DNA of 64,000 bases from Pyrocephalus nanus (lineage: Eukaryota > Chordata > Aves > Passeriformes > Tyrannidae): positions 2,358,001 to 2,422,000 of the forward strand of contig CM076264.1 of NCBI GenBank assembly GCA_038380795.1, read 5' to 3'. Under the pieces are notes generated by a model that saw nothing but the letters and a program-made list of their open reading frames with translations, ran no database searches and had not been told where the DNA came from. Below, piece by piece: positions 20,423 to 40,700 of this stretch. The translations under genes and the position numbers were made by a program. The stretch's first letter is position 1. Each line of letters begins with the position of its first letter.

Positions 20423-20488
20423 CTGGCATCTGCTTCACTATAATATTCTCTTGCAACTATATCTTCAAACAATTCACCTCCAGTGACT
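20423..20488 (-). CDS. CAMK2D: CaMKII delta exon 5
   Basis: This 66-bp exon completes Leu92 and encodes [20 protein letters not shown] and Ala113, then two bases (AG) of Ser114. GGELFEDI is the CaMK-family segment just after the hinge; its Glu residues lie near the peptide-substrate and ribose sites. The acceptor is TAACAG and the donor AG|GTAAGT is a strong match. Because it ends with AG, the next exon must start with T or C to make Ser; both exon-6 copies start with T. If exon 6 were skipped entirely, the junction to exon 7 would reach a TAG within seven codons. Confidence 0.97.
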
Positions 20489-26163
<5,675 letters not shown>

Positions 26164-29100
26164 TCACCTTTTTCATGTCTTTGATGCCTGTGGTTGATTT
26201 GGGGAGAGAAAAGAGGATTATAATTCTGCTATAGCTCTATGTTTAAACACACCTGTGTGCCCAGATGTAAAGTTTCCCTGCAAATGGCCTAGTCAGCTGC
26301 AGACTTCATTTTGAATTTTGAGAATTCACATCACATTGTGGTACAACTATAAATTAAGTCCTGCCGTTTTTCTTAATTACTTTAAATGAAATTGCAATTT
26401 CCAAAGCTAATACAGGAAACTTTGTCAGTAGTTTGATTCAAATAATTATCCCTTATAGAACCAAATAAAAAAATCAGATTAATCTAAAAGTGATCTGTGT
26501 TCAAAACTGTACAAAGAGTAAAAGAAGTGGATTTTCAGATCTCCCCAGATGGTAACTCTGTGTATTAATCTTTTTTTTTTTTTATACAATACATGACATT
26601 TTTGAAAAATATGATCAAATAAACATGACTTTTTAACTTAATAATATTTAGCCCAGGGAAACATCTTGTGTTTACACAATACTGAAGAGAAAACCAGCTC
26701 TTGCCTGACTCAGTGCCCAGAGCTCGTGATGATTCAGAGGAGCCAAGTAGGTCTAAATCAGAATTTGTGGTTTTGGCTGGTTCTGTAGTCTAGATTAGTC
26801 GATGTTTTTGTGAAGTGCAAGCCACCCCCCTACAAAACACCACCAAAAGAACCCCAACCCCAAATCAATTGTACTCTTTGAGCTGAGATCTTAATACACC
26901 CGAATGTTTGGGGGTAAAGCAAACCAAATGTGAGATGAGACACCAACGGACTACCCCCACATTTCTGTCTCAGAGCTGAGACCCCTAAAACATCTGCCTG
27001 TCGAGTACAGCAGCTCCAAAGACACTGCCCATCAAAGGGAGTATTTCACAGATGCAACCCTAAACCAGTAACATCGGGAGAGCAGCAAGTCACACATACC
27101 TTACATATACCTCTCCAATATATACCTCCCTGAGAGAGCTTACAACTTTCTGAGACTTAATACATTGAAAATTACACTTTTGGACAGAAAATGCCTGTTC
27201 CTGAAATAGATTTGATAAAGACTCCAACTTTGAAATGAAAGTAGCATTCTGCTCCTTACTGCTCGCTAACAGCATTCTAGTCACATTCCAGGCAGAATGG
27301 AATATGATATTTGATTTCCCATATCAGGTATGGATAGTGGGAACTACCAAATACCTCTGGTGATGCAGAGTATTTGCTCCCCACTGTTTCCAAAGACCTC
27401 TAAAATGTGCATATTTTTGAAATGGCTTTAGCAAATTGAATGAAAGTGCTACATCTTAAAATTCAGGAATGAAATCCACCTTTAAAGTTTGGTATTAAAC
27501 CCAGAGAGTCTTAGCTTGAACTTGAATAACAAAACTAGAGCCAAGAGGAGAAATTTTGTCTTGGAGAGGGGCATCTGTTACTAAGCAGCCCAGCATGGCA
27601 GCATGTGAAGGGGTTTTTTGAAGCAGAAGGTGCTCTTTCTTTGAAACCTCCTTTTCTAGAAGAGGGCTCTTGGTTCAGTGCCCCCACAGAACCGTGGCTC
27701 CATCCCTTCTGACTCAAAAAGGCCTGTGATTTGAGATGAGGGATGATGTTTTTCTCAGCCTGGCGAGGATAACTCCTTACTAGCCAAACTGGAGTCTGAA
27801 CCGTCCACGGGGATATCTTCCTCAAGGATCAGATTCTGTCTTTCCCTTCCCTCCCAAATGCCTGAATCACAGAAGTGAGATGGAACAAATCCTTCTCTGA
27901 ATCAAGATCACATGCCCCTGATTGTTTCTGGAAAGGAAAACAGGCTGAGGCAGCCAGGGAAGAGCAAAACTGCCTTTTGGCAAGTGCTTCTGTTGGCTCC
28001 TTTGGCCAGTTCAGACACAGGGCTATGCCAGCAAATCTGCAAGGTGAAAATCCCAAATAAGCGAGGGCAGGGGAGAAGAATCCCTGGTGCAGACAAGGCA
28101 GAGAATCCAGAGCAAAGGCTGCACAACAGCACAGGGGCAAATCCAGCACACGTAGCAGGCATTGCAAAGCAAAAGGCAGCAATTACACAGATTATCCACC
28201 CAATGAAGGAGCTCCCATCAGGAACTCACACTGCCATTCCCATTTCTCCAGAGTCACAAAGCATTCTTCAGTAGTAACAGTTCAATTTATCTGTTTTGAA
28301 AAGTTAGACAGCTAGACCTAATCATTATTAATTGGAGTTGTTCCCTCAGTGCTGTAGGGAACAAACCCATGACAGGGCAGGAAGGACACAGGTAATTCTT
28401 TTCCCTGCTCCCTGCTGTAGCCCTGTGGTCACTCTCCTCCAGTGGCTTCCAGGGAAGGTGTTTAATAACCTCAGATGACAAAGTTGCTGCTGTTCAGCAA
28501 ACCACTTGAAATGCCTGACAGGAATTCAGAGAGCACACAGCTGTTTTTTCTTTTTTTTTGGAAAAGTACTGTAAGCTCAAGAAACATCAGGAATATCCCT
28601 GACTGATTTTCACCTGAAATACTTTCCAATCACCACCCTGCAAAAGTCATTATAATAATTTTAGGGAGAACTCCCATTAGCTTTATTATCTTTGTACCTA
28701 GCTATTAGTGTGGGAAAGCTCCAATCTGACTGAAAAGTAAAATAAACTCCATTATTTGACTTTTTGTGCTGAACTGTAGCATTTTATGTTTATTCCACAG
28801 AAAACAGCTGATATAATGGCCAAGCAACCTTATTATACCCTTCCTGAATTTCTGCAGTTAAAATAAAAAAAACAAACTACAACAAAATAATAGCATTCCA
28901 CAGACTTCCAAAGCAAATCAAATTCTTCCAGGTAAGGAGTCAAGTGAAACAGTAGATAAAGTCAGAGAGACATTTTCCAGCATAAAGATATTTAACCATA
29001 TCAAACTCAAATACTTATTTGTGTGAAATTGCTGAAATGATCATTTTGCTATATTTGCTATCATGTTACCAAAAAAAATTATTTAAGGATAATGGTTAAC

Positions 29101-32100
29101 AACAATTAATGGTAAGGACACTAATTTTCCCTTTGGTACTAAAGATTAAGACCTGTGGACCCCTCGGAGCACTGATGCTGTCACTCTGCGAAGTTTGATG
29201 TCTTGGGAAGTTACAGAGGTCATTCATCAGTAGTAGAGATTTAAAATGGGTTTGAAAGTCACAAAAGCTTCTGTCACATTTGCTAAAATATGCAAATGAT
29301 TTCTTTAAGTCCCTGCCTTCCTGCAAGAGGAGTGCAAAAGGGACAGATGTGTTTTCCCTCCATGTTCACTTCCAAAACTGTATTACAGTATTTATGCAGA
29401 TATTACACAGACCACTCTTATTAGAAAAAAAACCCAAACTTTCCAAAATGAACTCAATGGAATGACTTAATTGAACTTTGGGGTTTCTGTGTATTGCTAC
29501 CTGCCTGCCAGTAAGTATGGGATAAACATTAAACATGAAGTAATATTTTGCACATCTAAGAAAATAACGTTCCCCATGCTGTTAAACAAAAACCAGTGGC
29601 ATCCTGCAAGATTTACTGCCATGAAATGACTTTATGCAAGTCAGCAGTGCTGTGTATGCCATTAACAGGTGGCCTGTATTCAGCAACAGTGAATCTAAAC
29701 TACAGAGCTTCCAAATTCATTCAAATGATACACAACTTTTTTTATTACGGTGCAAATTCATGGTTATTTAGGGCCAACAACTTGAGAAAAAATCCTATTC
29801 ATTTGCATCTGAATTGGTATCATAAAAAATGATGGGAAAACTAATTAGGCAATTTAATATTTGGAAAGACTGCCTTTGTCCCCGAGGCACTGTAACAGCA
29901 AGTGTTGACTACTACAAAATGCCATATATTGTAAAAATATTCATTTGTGACCAAAACCCTCCCCCATCAAGGCCCTCACACAATAAATGTCTGTATTCTG
30001 ATTAAATGCCAGGAATATTTACATCCTCTGCCTTCATTAAAGTCCCTCAAATCTACTGCATGTGGAGAAGTTAGTTTGTTACACTGCTAACATTGGTAAA
30101 AGACTCTTGCTACACAGAAAATAAAAAAATCATTTGTCAAAGTAGATAAAAGTTCAAATTTTGCAGTGAGGCCGAGGCCAGGTACATGTCAAAGCAGATG
30201 ACCCCGAATTCCCAAGTCTTTTGTCATGATGAGACTCCTGCTTAATTCCTGCTGGGTGAGGACTGACTGACAGTCTGTAAAAATAGAACACCCCAAATAA
30301 AACTAACTAATAAATAAATAAAAAAAAAAGACCACAAAGCCAACAGGTATTCCAAAACATATAATTGTGTGTCAGGAGACTCCAGGGAGAGCAGGTGTAA
30401 TAACTGACACTTACTTCTTTAGCCAGCAGGTTTTTGTGGCTTTTCAGTCACCGCAACAGGGGAGTGTGTGCGTTTGTGTGTGCACACATGCCCAGAAGGG
30501 ACTGTGGGATCACATCCCATATCCCTGAAGTTCAAAGGAACAGCTGGAGCTACACCTCTTTCATTATTCATGTATCAAACCAGCAAAGTTGTATAGAGTT
30601 GTTGAAAAGAGGAGCAGGGGACTAAAATGCACACCTGTGTCTTCATGTCTTCATTTCATGCCCCAACCGTGGCATTTACTGCAAATCCTGTGTTTCAGGT
30701 TGAGCCAGTTCCTCTTTGCAGCCAAACCCCTGCCTTTGTAAGTTTAACAAGATTTTTGACAGTGCAACAAAAAGCCTTACAAATGTCATCAGATTAAGCC
30801 TGATGAGGATAACTGCATGGATTAAAAGGAAGGCTGACACAAATTTTTGCTATGAGCAAACTGATGTCTGAGCTGCCAGTGTTGATGCTTTAAGCACTAA
30901 CAATTTTAACCATTTTAACATTGATCAGAAGATGTAAGAAGAGGAATAAAGACATAAGAATTATAAAGACACAAGAATTTCATGGAGTGTTAACTAACAA
31001 AAGGACAAGCTGTAAGATAGAGATGTTACATCAATTAAAATTAAGGGGCTACGAAAGCTGCACACTGTAATTTAATGGAAGGAATTAGACTTTGTCCCTT
31101 TTGATATTTACAGGGCTGGCCATCCCTGGGAACAGGTTTATATAAATAATATTTAGGACCTTCAAAATTGGATACTGGGGGATTGTAATCACTGGGAGGA
31201 CACAGCCTCCCTTCTTGGCTTTCCTCTGTTAGAACACACAAAACACAGACATACAAACAATTTATACAAGGACCACTCAGAGAACTGGGGATGGTTATTT
31301 TTTAAGTGCTCCCCTTTCATGAGGACCAAGCCCTAAGGTATTTAAAGGCAGCAGCTTATGAAAACAAAGCCACTCTACTTTAAATATTTTAAACAAAAAG
31401 GAAAGCAGAAGATTGCAATCCTGTGGCACAGCTCAAGAGGTACCACAGGAAGGGAACCTCTCAGCCAGGAGCAGCCTTAGACAATGTTGGCCAAGTAAGC
31501 AGCACCGTAATTAAGGCACCTTTATTGAGTAACTTTATCACAACTTACTTAGCAAACCTAAGCTAAACCTTTGAGTTTGTAGTTAAATTTCCTAAAGCTT
31601 TTAATTCTTGGCCTTTTGGTTTTTTTCAATTGTAAAAGCTTATTCGCTGGTTTATTAAAGACTGTCAAGTAAACCCAAAAGGGAATGACTGTGTGTTCAA
31701 GATAACTTTGTAAAATTCTTAATTTAAAAGTTGATTAGAACTATGGTAACTTAAAGAAATAAAAGATACAAAGATGGTCTTTACTGATGTTTATGTTGGA
31801 TTTTCAAATTCCTATAATAACTAAGAGACATTCCAATTTTTGTATGCTTTGAATTCAGTGACCACTCCTACATAACTATCCTAACAAAGTATATTTGTAA
31901 TTATTCTAATTGTAATTACTGTAATTACTCAATATTTATTGATTTGACCAAAGGGCAATACTGAAAATGTAGTATTTATATGCACAGTCATTGTTTTTTG
32001 GTCTCAATGCTTTAGGAGAACCAGGGCCTTAATGTTTTAAAACAGGTCATTCTGGCAGCTGGAGACAACTAAAGCATCAATCTCTTTTCCCTAAAATTAT

Positions 32101-35100
32101 CTCTCAGGTCATTATATTCCATTATATTCCATCGACTTTGCAACACTATGGAAATGCAGCAGGGCTGAAGAAACTTTACTAATAACACTAAAAAATAATT
32201 TTCAGGCTATAAAAATGAAAAGCAGAAATCCAAACCCACACCCAACACTGATTTAAAATACAAATATTCATTTTGTTAAAGGAAATACTTTCAAATTTGT
32301 GACTATACAGGCATTTTCTGTTCTAAAGAAAATATACTATGGGGAAAAAAAAACTTCCATTGAAAGCTTTTCTAGAACCCATTTAGAAGAGTGTCCCAGT
32401 CACTTTAGTGGAACACCATCAATAAATTATGGCAAAGAAGATGTTTGTAAACGACCTACCTTAAAGAGGAATTTAATAAATGATCATGTAATGACACAGA
32501 GCAAGCTGGTCTTTGTCTATTTAATGGCCTGCAATCCTTAATTATTAAGGATTTCCTTTCCCCCAGCTGTGATACAAATGGCCACAGAAAGAATTGCACT
32601 TTGCTGTTCCAAGGCACTTAGAACCACTGTAAGAAGCACACAAATCTGTAACAAATCTGCTCACACTGATAAACACACGTAAACATTTGCAGAAGTCCTT
32701 TCCATATGGACTCCATCTGTTGGGCAGGACATACATACAGCTCCAGCTTGACCCACTGTCCTCATTTCCAGCTAGAACAAGGAACCAAACCCGTATTTCC
32801 ATGAGGCTGAACGTTCCATTTCCAGCCATACTTTCCGTACAAGAACATGGGTTTGGAGAGAAACCCAAAACAATAAATTTCGCTTATAAACATTCCTGTG
32901 TTGGGGGACAAAAAACACAAGGAATTGTGTTTTGCCTCATTTAGTTCCCAAGGATAAAACCCCTCTCTTCTAGCTCTGCCCTTAAATATATGTTAGATAC
33001 TGCATCAAACAGGCTGAATATATTCTTTCAATATATACCTCTACATATCAAAATGATCATTGCTGTCATGCTGATCTGAAAACACTGAAGTTCAGAAAAA
33101 GCTGCTACTGAGCTTTGGTTTTTCACAAAAATCACACTTAGGACCTTGTAAACAATAAGTAACTATAAAGTTATAAAGTTCATTTTACCTCAAGCTGGAA
33201 TAAATAATCTATAAAATGGAAACTTTAATTTATTTTCAAATGAAGTTGTCTCAGGGAATTCTTGCCATCCCTCCCTGTGGGAAGATGACAACAGAATACA
33301 CAAAGGAACTTTATTTGCCCTTATTTTTTACTGCAGGCTGTGGACTAAGAATTACAAATACTACTTGTGAAGACCTTTGTCTACAAGAGAAAAATGCTCC
33401 AGTTTATGTTATTACACTGCCATAAAAACAAAGTTTATGCTCTCTTAATTCAGCTTAAAACAAAGCATCAGCTAATTTAAACTGAACCAATTACCCAGTT
33501 TACAGAGCAGTAGGTGGCCACAAAGAAACAGTTACATCAGTTTAAAAATAAATCAGCTTTTGATTAAGCTGGGCAGCTTTTATAGGCAGCCAGACCTAAA
33601 ACTCTACTTCCTACGTGGGAAGTTTAACATTAATTACCACTGTGCTGGAAACGCTCCATCAAATGTAACTCCTACTGCCAGTCCCTCACTGAATCATTAT
33701 CTTTGTGTGATCTTCAATACCCCAGGTTTGCAGTGATGATCATGCCTTGTATTATCTTTTCTGTGGGATGGAGAAGCTGCAAACCCATCAAGTGCAGTAT
33801 GAATGTAGTCACACCTTTCAGGGAAGTGGTTATAAGCATGAGACAAGCAGGTTGGAGCTCATTTTCTGAAGACCTACACACAGCTACCTTTATGCAGTAC
33901 AACCACCCCCTTCACTGAATCACAGTAGGCACCACCTTTTATACCAAGTCAACATAATCTCTAAATCACTTCTTGATTATGCAGTAATGACCACAAGTCC
34001 TCAGAGATCAGAAAAAGCTTTATTCTGAAGTGATGGCAGCATTTGCAGGCCCTGGACCTGCTCCAGCCAAAAAAAAGTTACTTCTAGGACAATAAAGTCA
34101 ACTTCATGGAGAATATTATATTTTGTGGAATTAACCTGTTACTTTCTTATGTTATACAGCACTACTGTAAATTTAGCTTCTCCCTTTTTTTATCTGATGG
34201 GTTTTTTGTATCTGTGCAGGAGAACAAGGCTAAAGCCACCTTCATAGGAACCAGGCCCCCAAATTTTGTGCTAACAGCTTTGAGGAAAAAGACCTAAAAT
34301 GGATGGAACAGACCTAAAGCATAATTACAGTGACATTTCTATCCTTGGTGCCCTCTTTCACAAACATCAGTCCTGAATATCCTGACTGTGAGCAATGGGA
34401 TCATCCCAGAGATCAACTCCATTCAGTTTTCAGTAACTTAACAGAGCTTGAGCAATTCCAAGTCCTGTGCCTAGCCAGAGTGTTTCCATAATAACCCCAC
34501 TGCATCTTTATCCACTGGGCTGGGCTCAACACCATCTGTATTATTTTCTGAGTGAATGTGCCTTCCCCCTCCATCAATTAACTGTCTCAGTAAGTCATGC
34601 TCCCACAACTGAAGGCAACTATAAATTACTGTCATTTCTCTAACGTGCAAGTTTACAAGTGAATGATGATCCCAAATTATTCCAAGTGTTAGTTTTACAA
34701 AAAGCAGGGAATGCATATTAACTTAATAGATGACGAACTTGAGGCTTATGATGAGAAGCAGCCATTGTCTTTTAATCACAGCCTCACAATAAATGGAAAT
34801 TAGAGAGTTTGTCCTGTCCCGTGGGACCATTTGTAAGACTGTAATTAACTCAATGACAACCCACAGAGACTTGGGTGGAAAAGCTGCAGGAGGGAGCTGC
34901 AGCCGGTCTGTATTCACAAAACCAGACTACCAGTGCTGTTGAAATCTCTTTCTAAATATTCCTCTCATTTAGCACATCCAGGAACTCCCAAAATATATCT
35001 CCTAGAGCAGATAGCTGCAAGCCACTCAGCAGCAATTATGGTTTTAGACCATCAACCCAGTCCTTCCCGGCAAGGCTGCACAGTCACATTCCTCACAAGC

Positions 35101-35524
35101 CCAGCAATAACATCACCACCGTCAGACCAAGTAAAAATTGATGCAGGACAATTAAATAACTCTCAAGGTCACCTGACAAATAAAGGCATGACAAATAAAT
35201 GAATTAAAAAGCACTGTTGGGATGGTACAATTGCTGATACATGAGCGGCACAAGGGCAGAAGCTGTGGATTTGATTCCAGTGCAATACCAGAACATCCTC
35301 AAGGTACGAGTATCAGGAGCAGGGTGTCATGCTTGGCCCAGTGTGGCTGGAATGAGAAGCTGCATGTATTTAAAGGAGACAGACATGCAGAGGACAAACT
35401 AAAATTAGAAGCACATTCCCATGGGTAGTCCATGAGAATACTATGGTGAAGGCACTAAAAAAAGAACTTCCAAATTTGGAAGGTGACTGGGAGGAGAGAG
35501 GTATCATTAAACCCCTCTCAACTG

Positions 35525-35542
35525 AAAAAAAAAAAAAAAAAA
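35525..35542. repeat. A18 homopolymer
   Basis: This is a run of 18 A on the plus strand in intron 3. Confidence 0.9.
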
Positions 35543-36317
35543 GCCCGGATCAGCAGTTTTGTAGGAGTAGGAAAGTCTTCAGTGCCTAGATCTGAAAAAA
35601 CCCAGCCTGAACTGAGCAATTAGGAGCTATTTATCCACTGCCAGGGATGGAGGTTGGTGGTATTTGCAGGGTCAGAGCATTCACTGTGTGCCAGGGTGCA
35701 GTATGTGGAAAGCCAAGCAGTCCAGCTTGCATCCTTTGGAATGCCATGGCTTTGACAGATAATCCCAGCAGCAGAGCAACAAAACCAGGATGAAAAGCAA
35801 CTCTGTGACTTTTTAAAGGCAAAGGTTTCAAGGAGCAAGGAAAATCCTAAAGGACTCCTGAAACACTTGCTAGAAGGATGCAGAAGATGCACAGGAAATG
35901 GAAAAGGCAGGAGGGAAAGGGATTTCTCCGTGTCACCTGATAAACACAAGGTCAGCACGTAAAATGCACTTCCAAATGCATTGCTTCTGCAACCAAAGGA
36001 AAACTGCATTCCTAAGAGTTTTATGTCACAATACTTAAACATGAAAGGAGATGTAATTTTAGGAAAAGAACAAAAACATCCCGACAAGGATGCAGCTCTT
36101 TTTGGGAATATCCACTTTTCCTGCCAGTACCTTGTTTGCTGATCAGCAGGAAAGACTTTAGAGACTCAAACAGTGTTCTCCAGGGTGCAATAGCAAGATA
36201 AGAGCCCACAGACACATGCTGGAGTATGCAAAAATCCCACCTAGGTACAAAGACACTTTAATTTATATATTTATTTATTTTTGTGGACGGGAATGTGGTC
36301 AAGCATTGCAGTAACAC

Positions 36318-36469
36318 CTAGAGGGGCTGTGCAATCTCCTTCCCTGGAGAGCCTCCAAATGCAGCACGATGAGCACTCAGTAATCTAATTTTACTGGGCA
36401 TGGCTTGAGCACGGGGTTGAGACTGCATAACTTACAGAGATCCCTTCCAACCCACATGATCCCATGATT
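36318..36469 (+). mobile_element. CR1 LINE 3'-end fragment
   Basis: GAGGGGCTGTGCAATCTCC, TTCCCTGGAGAGCCTCCAAA and AGATCCCTTCCAACCCACAT follow the order of the CR1 3' region in forward orientation. It is diverged and about 150 bp long. Confidence 0.8.
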
Positions 36470-37701
36470 TTTCACAGGGGACAGGATATGTAAGTAAATC
36501 AAGATGTCTGGGCAGATGCAAGTAGCCCCATGAATTCTCTCTCCTAATGAGCTTTCTGGCTTTCTATCCCCTTTGGAAAAGGAGCTAAGACATTCCACAG
36601 TGAGCTCCCAAAGCTCCACTCCTAATTTATGATCACCTAAATCAAAACATGATCCATGGGCCAAAGTCAGGAGCCCTTCCTTTTGCCTCTTGCTGCTCCC
36701 AGCTCACATCCCCAGCATTGCCCCATTCCCTCATTCGCTTCCTCCTCCTCTCCACTTGTGATACTCTCCTCCTTTCCCCCTCACTTTCCCCATCTCTGAG
36801 TATTTGCTCCTTTTGTGCATGCCACGGAGGAATGAGGAGGGGTAAGGATGGGATCAGCCCCGAGGTGGCACAGACAGCCCAACACTTCCTCCTTGGAGGG
36901 ACCTTTTCCAGAAGCAGGCATGCACCAGCTGACAGCTCACCCTCCCCGATTTGGGATGCCCAACACTCCAAAGGGGCAGATTTAGGCTGCATGAGCAACA
37001 AATGCTGCCTGAATGGTAACTCCTGACTTTTTCTTGGAAAAGGAAACAGGTCGAGACAAAAGTGTCCCACAGAATTCAGCCCAGAGGCAGAAATGCCAAG
37101 GCTGGAGCTGGGTTATCCTGGAAAGAACCTCACAGCAGTTTTACCACCCATGCAGGAGCTGCACTAACACCATCCAAACAGTGACAGCCATCCAGGCTAC
37201 TCAATATTCTGCAACCCTTTTTCAGTTTGGGTTTTTTCACCCCCAACTCAAGGAAAGGTTCACAATATTTGGGTATCAATCCAAGAACTAGAGCAGAATC
37301 CACCTATTAGGCCATCAGCAACATTGTAAAAGCAAAGGGAGCAGAACTTACAACATCCCCTAAAAATGCTCTAAATTGTCTGTGCTGGCTTTAGTGAAAG
37401 AAAAAGCTTAGTTTAGCTGAAGTAGTAGAGATCTCTGTTTTTGGAGGAAAGGGTCCAGAGGAAAATTACATATTTGTGGTTTAGCTGGGAGTCATGATGT
37501 CTATCCCTATGCATAACACGTGGTTGCAGATTCATAATAAACAAAGCTTTCAAACAACAACAACAAAAAAGTAAGTTCTCAAAGATCCAGCCTGTGTGTG
37601 CAAAGAGAGAGCAATTCATTTCAATCCAGCTTATTTACTTGAAGTCAGCAATGCAATTATGAAACTCTTCCTTCCAGAAGGCACATACAGAAAGTAAAAT
37701 G

Positions 37702-37720
37702 AAAAAAAAAAAAAAAAAAA
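37702..37720. repeat. A19 homopolymer
   Basis: This is a run of 19 A on the plus strand in intron 3. Confidence 0.9.
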
Positions 37721-40700
37721 GAGATGAAAATACAGATGGGAAGTGTGGCAGCCACCTGAGTGCTCCCCCCCTGCAGCAGGTTCCTCAAGAGAGGTGTTTA
37801 AATCCCACTTCCCTGTTTTTGTGGATTACTCTATTTTACATTTAAAATGAGTGGCTGCAAAAGCAGAACAGACTCGATGGAAAGAGAAGATGTTTAAAAG
37901 ATCCCTGGGCACACTGTGAAAAGAATTTTCATGCATTTAAGGAAACGTACAAAACCAGCTCTAAGCCAGCATGGAAAATGCTTCAAGGTCTGGTTCACAC
38001 TTGATTTATACTTTATCATTACCTATTTTGGTGCAAATTAGCCATATACTTTGCAAGGAAAGAAAATAAGAGAATTTGTGGCAAATCTTCTCGAAGCCTC
38101 ATTTCCTCAGTCTATTCTGGGTGCTGCCACAGTTATCAGGGATATCACAACCAGCAGTGCATCATTTGAGCTCGAATAACCTCGTGCTCCATTAAAAGGA
38201 AAGGGAATTAACGCAGCATGGCAAAGAGCAGTGGTATTGTCTACATTCAAAGCCATTTTTATGCTCCACACTAACCCAGAAGAGTAAAACCTAAAGAAGC
38301 AGTGCCACTTTCACCAGAGTGAAAGGATTCTGCTGCAAGGGAAACAGAGACAAAAGCTGTGACACCCAGTGAAGCTGCCTCCACCCTTCTTTGCTGGTGC
38401 ACTCAGGCCACATTATCTGCTTCACATGTTACATGTTGAAAATTACTGACACATTGATTAGCACTGAATAACTTACAGTCTTTGAACTATTGGTTGGGGT
38501 TTTCTTTTGATATTCCACTCACTTTTAGGGCCGCCAGCAACTCTACAGAAAGCCCTTCCCCACAAGTTCTCACAACATCAGAAGTTAAAACTTTCAGCCT
38601 TTTCCTCTTGAACATCAACCAGGTATTCACAGCTTCACCAGCTAAAAGGAGTGAAATGCACAGTAATGACAAAAACTGCTGAGAATTAGAGACCCTGCAG
38701 AAAAACCAGCTGCAACAAACCCCACGATGTTTGCTCCTTGTGTGTTCTTGCCTGGTTCAGTCCTGTTCCAGTACATTTAATTTCATAAATAGCAACTGCA
38801 AAACCACCTTCTGTTTTCTCTTGTTGCACTTCACTAGTCAGCTACTTTCTGCAGCCACAGCTGAGCTTAAACACTGAAGCTGTTATTTTATAATACTCAT
38901 TAAATTGCCTTTTACATTAAGTATGAAATCATGTTATATCACTGGTTTACTTGGTTTCTTGATGGTTTATTTTAATTCGTTCAAGGACTATGGTTCACCT
39001 TGATCATCACAGAAATAGCAAATTTAATTAATTCAACAGAATGGATGAGATTTAAAATTGTTGAAATGATCAGCTCATCTAAGCAATAAAAATAATTAAA
39101 GGAAGTGAGAGCCTCTAATGCATCAGTCCCACGTAAACAAAAGCTTCATATTTATATGAAGAGCTATATTTATTTATTTATTTGCATAGCTATAATTAAT
39201 ATATCCCTGAGGGCCATGTTTGATTTTCACTGCACCAGGAAATAACTATACATTTTTGATGTAAAGAGTGAAACCTGAAAGTAAGCCCAGAAAAAAAAAC
39301 ATTGTGCTAAAGAATGACATCCACCAAACCTGAACAGGCCTGATTTTCACTCTCTTTGGTTTATAGAGACACTTTACTATTGCCAGCTGAGCTACTCACA
39401 ACTGTGCCACTGTAAGTCAAATAAAATTCAGAAAGGATTTACCACATCCCCATTTTTTGTATATTAGTAGTTCTTCTCTTCAGATTGCTGTGACTTCATG
39501 AAGTCCACCCACATCCTTGGTGCGTATGGAACACAAGGGACACCCTGTCGTGCACAAAGGACACAACCCCCCCTCATGTCTTTAATTACCCTCTGTCCAA
39601 AAAGGACAAGGCAGTTTCTTATTGTCCCCTGGGCGAGGAACTGAACAAGGTCTGTGCCCAGGGCTGGGCAGGCAGATCTGCAGGAACAGGCTCAGGTCTA
39701 TTTGGGCTGACACGGCACCGTCTCTGCTTGGCAGCCCTACTTCCCTCTAAGTACCCTGACTTACAGAGCCATCCAGGGACAACCTGTCCTGCTGCCAAAA
39801 GGACTTCATTTATCACCTGAAGGGCTGCCACATGTCAGTAAAATCTGCTCTCGCCTTTTGGGGAGGGATGAAGGTTCATCAGAGTCAGACTCAAGCCTGA
39901 AGTAGTCGACTAATAGATCCTGCCTGACATATCTTACACACCCTCAAGGAGGGGGCAACAGGCAGATCATGTACAAATTCAATTTGGGGAAAACACCCCA
40001 GTGATGCCACGTTTGAATCAATAGTTTTCCAGACCAGGTCAGAGCCTGCATCATCAGGCTAATGCAGATTTCATCATCGTTTGGGATCTCATAAACCAAA
40101 CTTAACAAAGTAGGCTGTAAATCAATACCAAAAGCAATAATAAGGTGGCACAACGATGCTACACCACCAGAAATATGTGGATTGCAAGACTAGAAATCAG
40201 ACTGTTAAAAGATGAACAAGGATGTTAAAAGATGAGTAAGAAACCAAAGTTTACCAAAAGAAGATAAAGAACAGAAAACAGGAAAATGACACTGGAATTC
40301 TTGGTGAAGAGATGTGATGTTATCTTGGTGAAGATCACTTTCCTTAGAAATTTTCTTTCCAAATTTCTAAATTGGAAGCATTAGTACACATAACTGCTGG
40401 AAAAAGAATAGTTACACAAGATGACAAATCCTTTCTGGGTATTTGTTCAGCAAAGGAAGGAAGCTTTTAATGTAACCCCATGTGCAGTCTCAGAAAGAAA
40501 AAGCCCTATGTTCTCCAAACAGCAAGGCTTAACCTACATTTACATCTTTCATTTTAAAATCTGTTGCAGAAAAGCAACCCTGGACACAGTGATGTTCCAG
40601 CCACGTCCTCATGGTAAGAACCTGAGAAACAGAGCAGTGCTGAGAATCAGACTCCTGCACAAAGCACTGCAGCCCAGGAGCTCTGTTACCACAGGAACAC

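Noticed and set aside
35620..36087. 155-codon minus-strand open frame in intron 3
   Set aside because: The Cys/Ser/Phe-rich translation is typical of non-coding reading, it has no known motif, and it is not linked in phase to CAMK2D exons.
38880..39200. Possible conserved non-coding element (AT-rich, homeodomain-like TAATTA motifs)
   Set aside because: It looks suggestive, but without an alignment it cannot be told from ordinary AT-rich intron.
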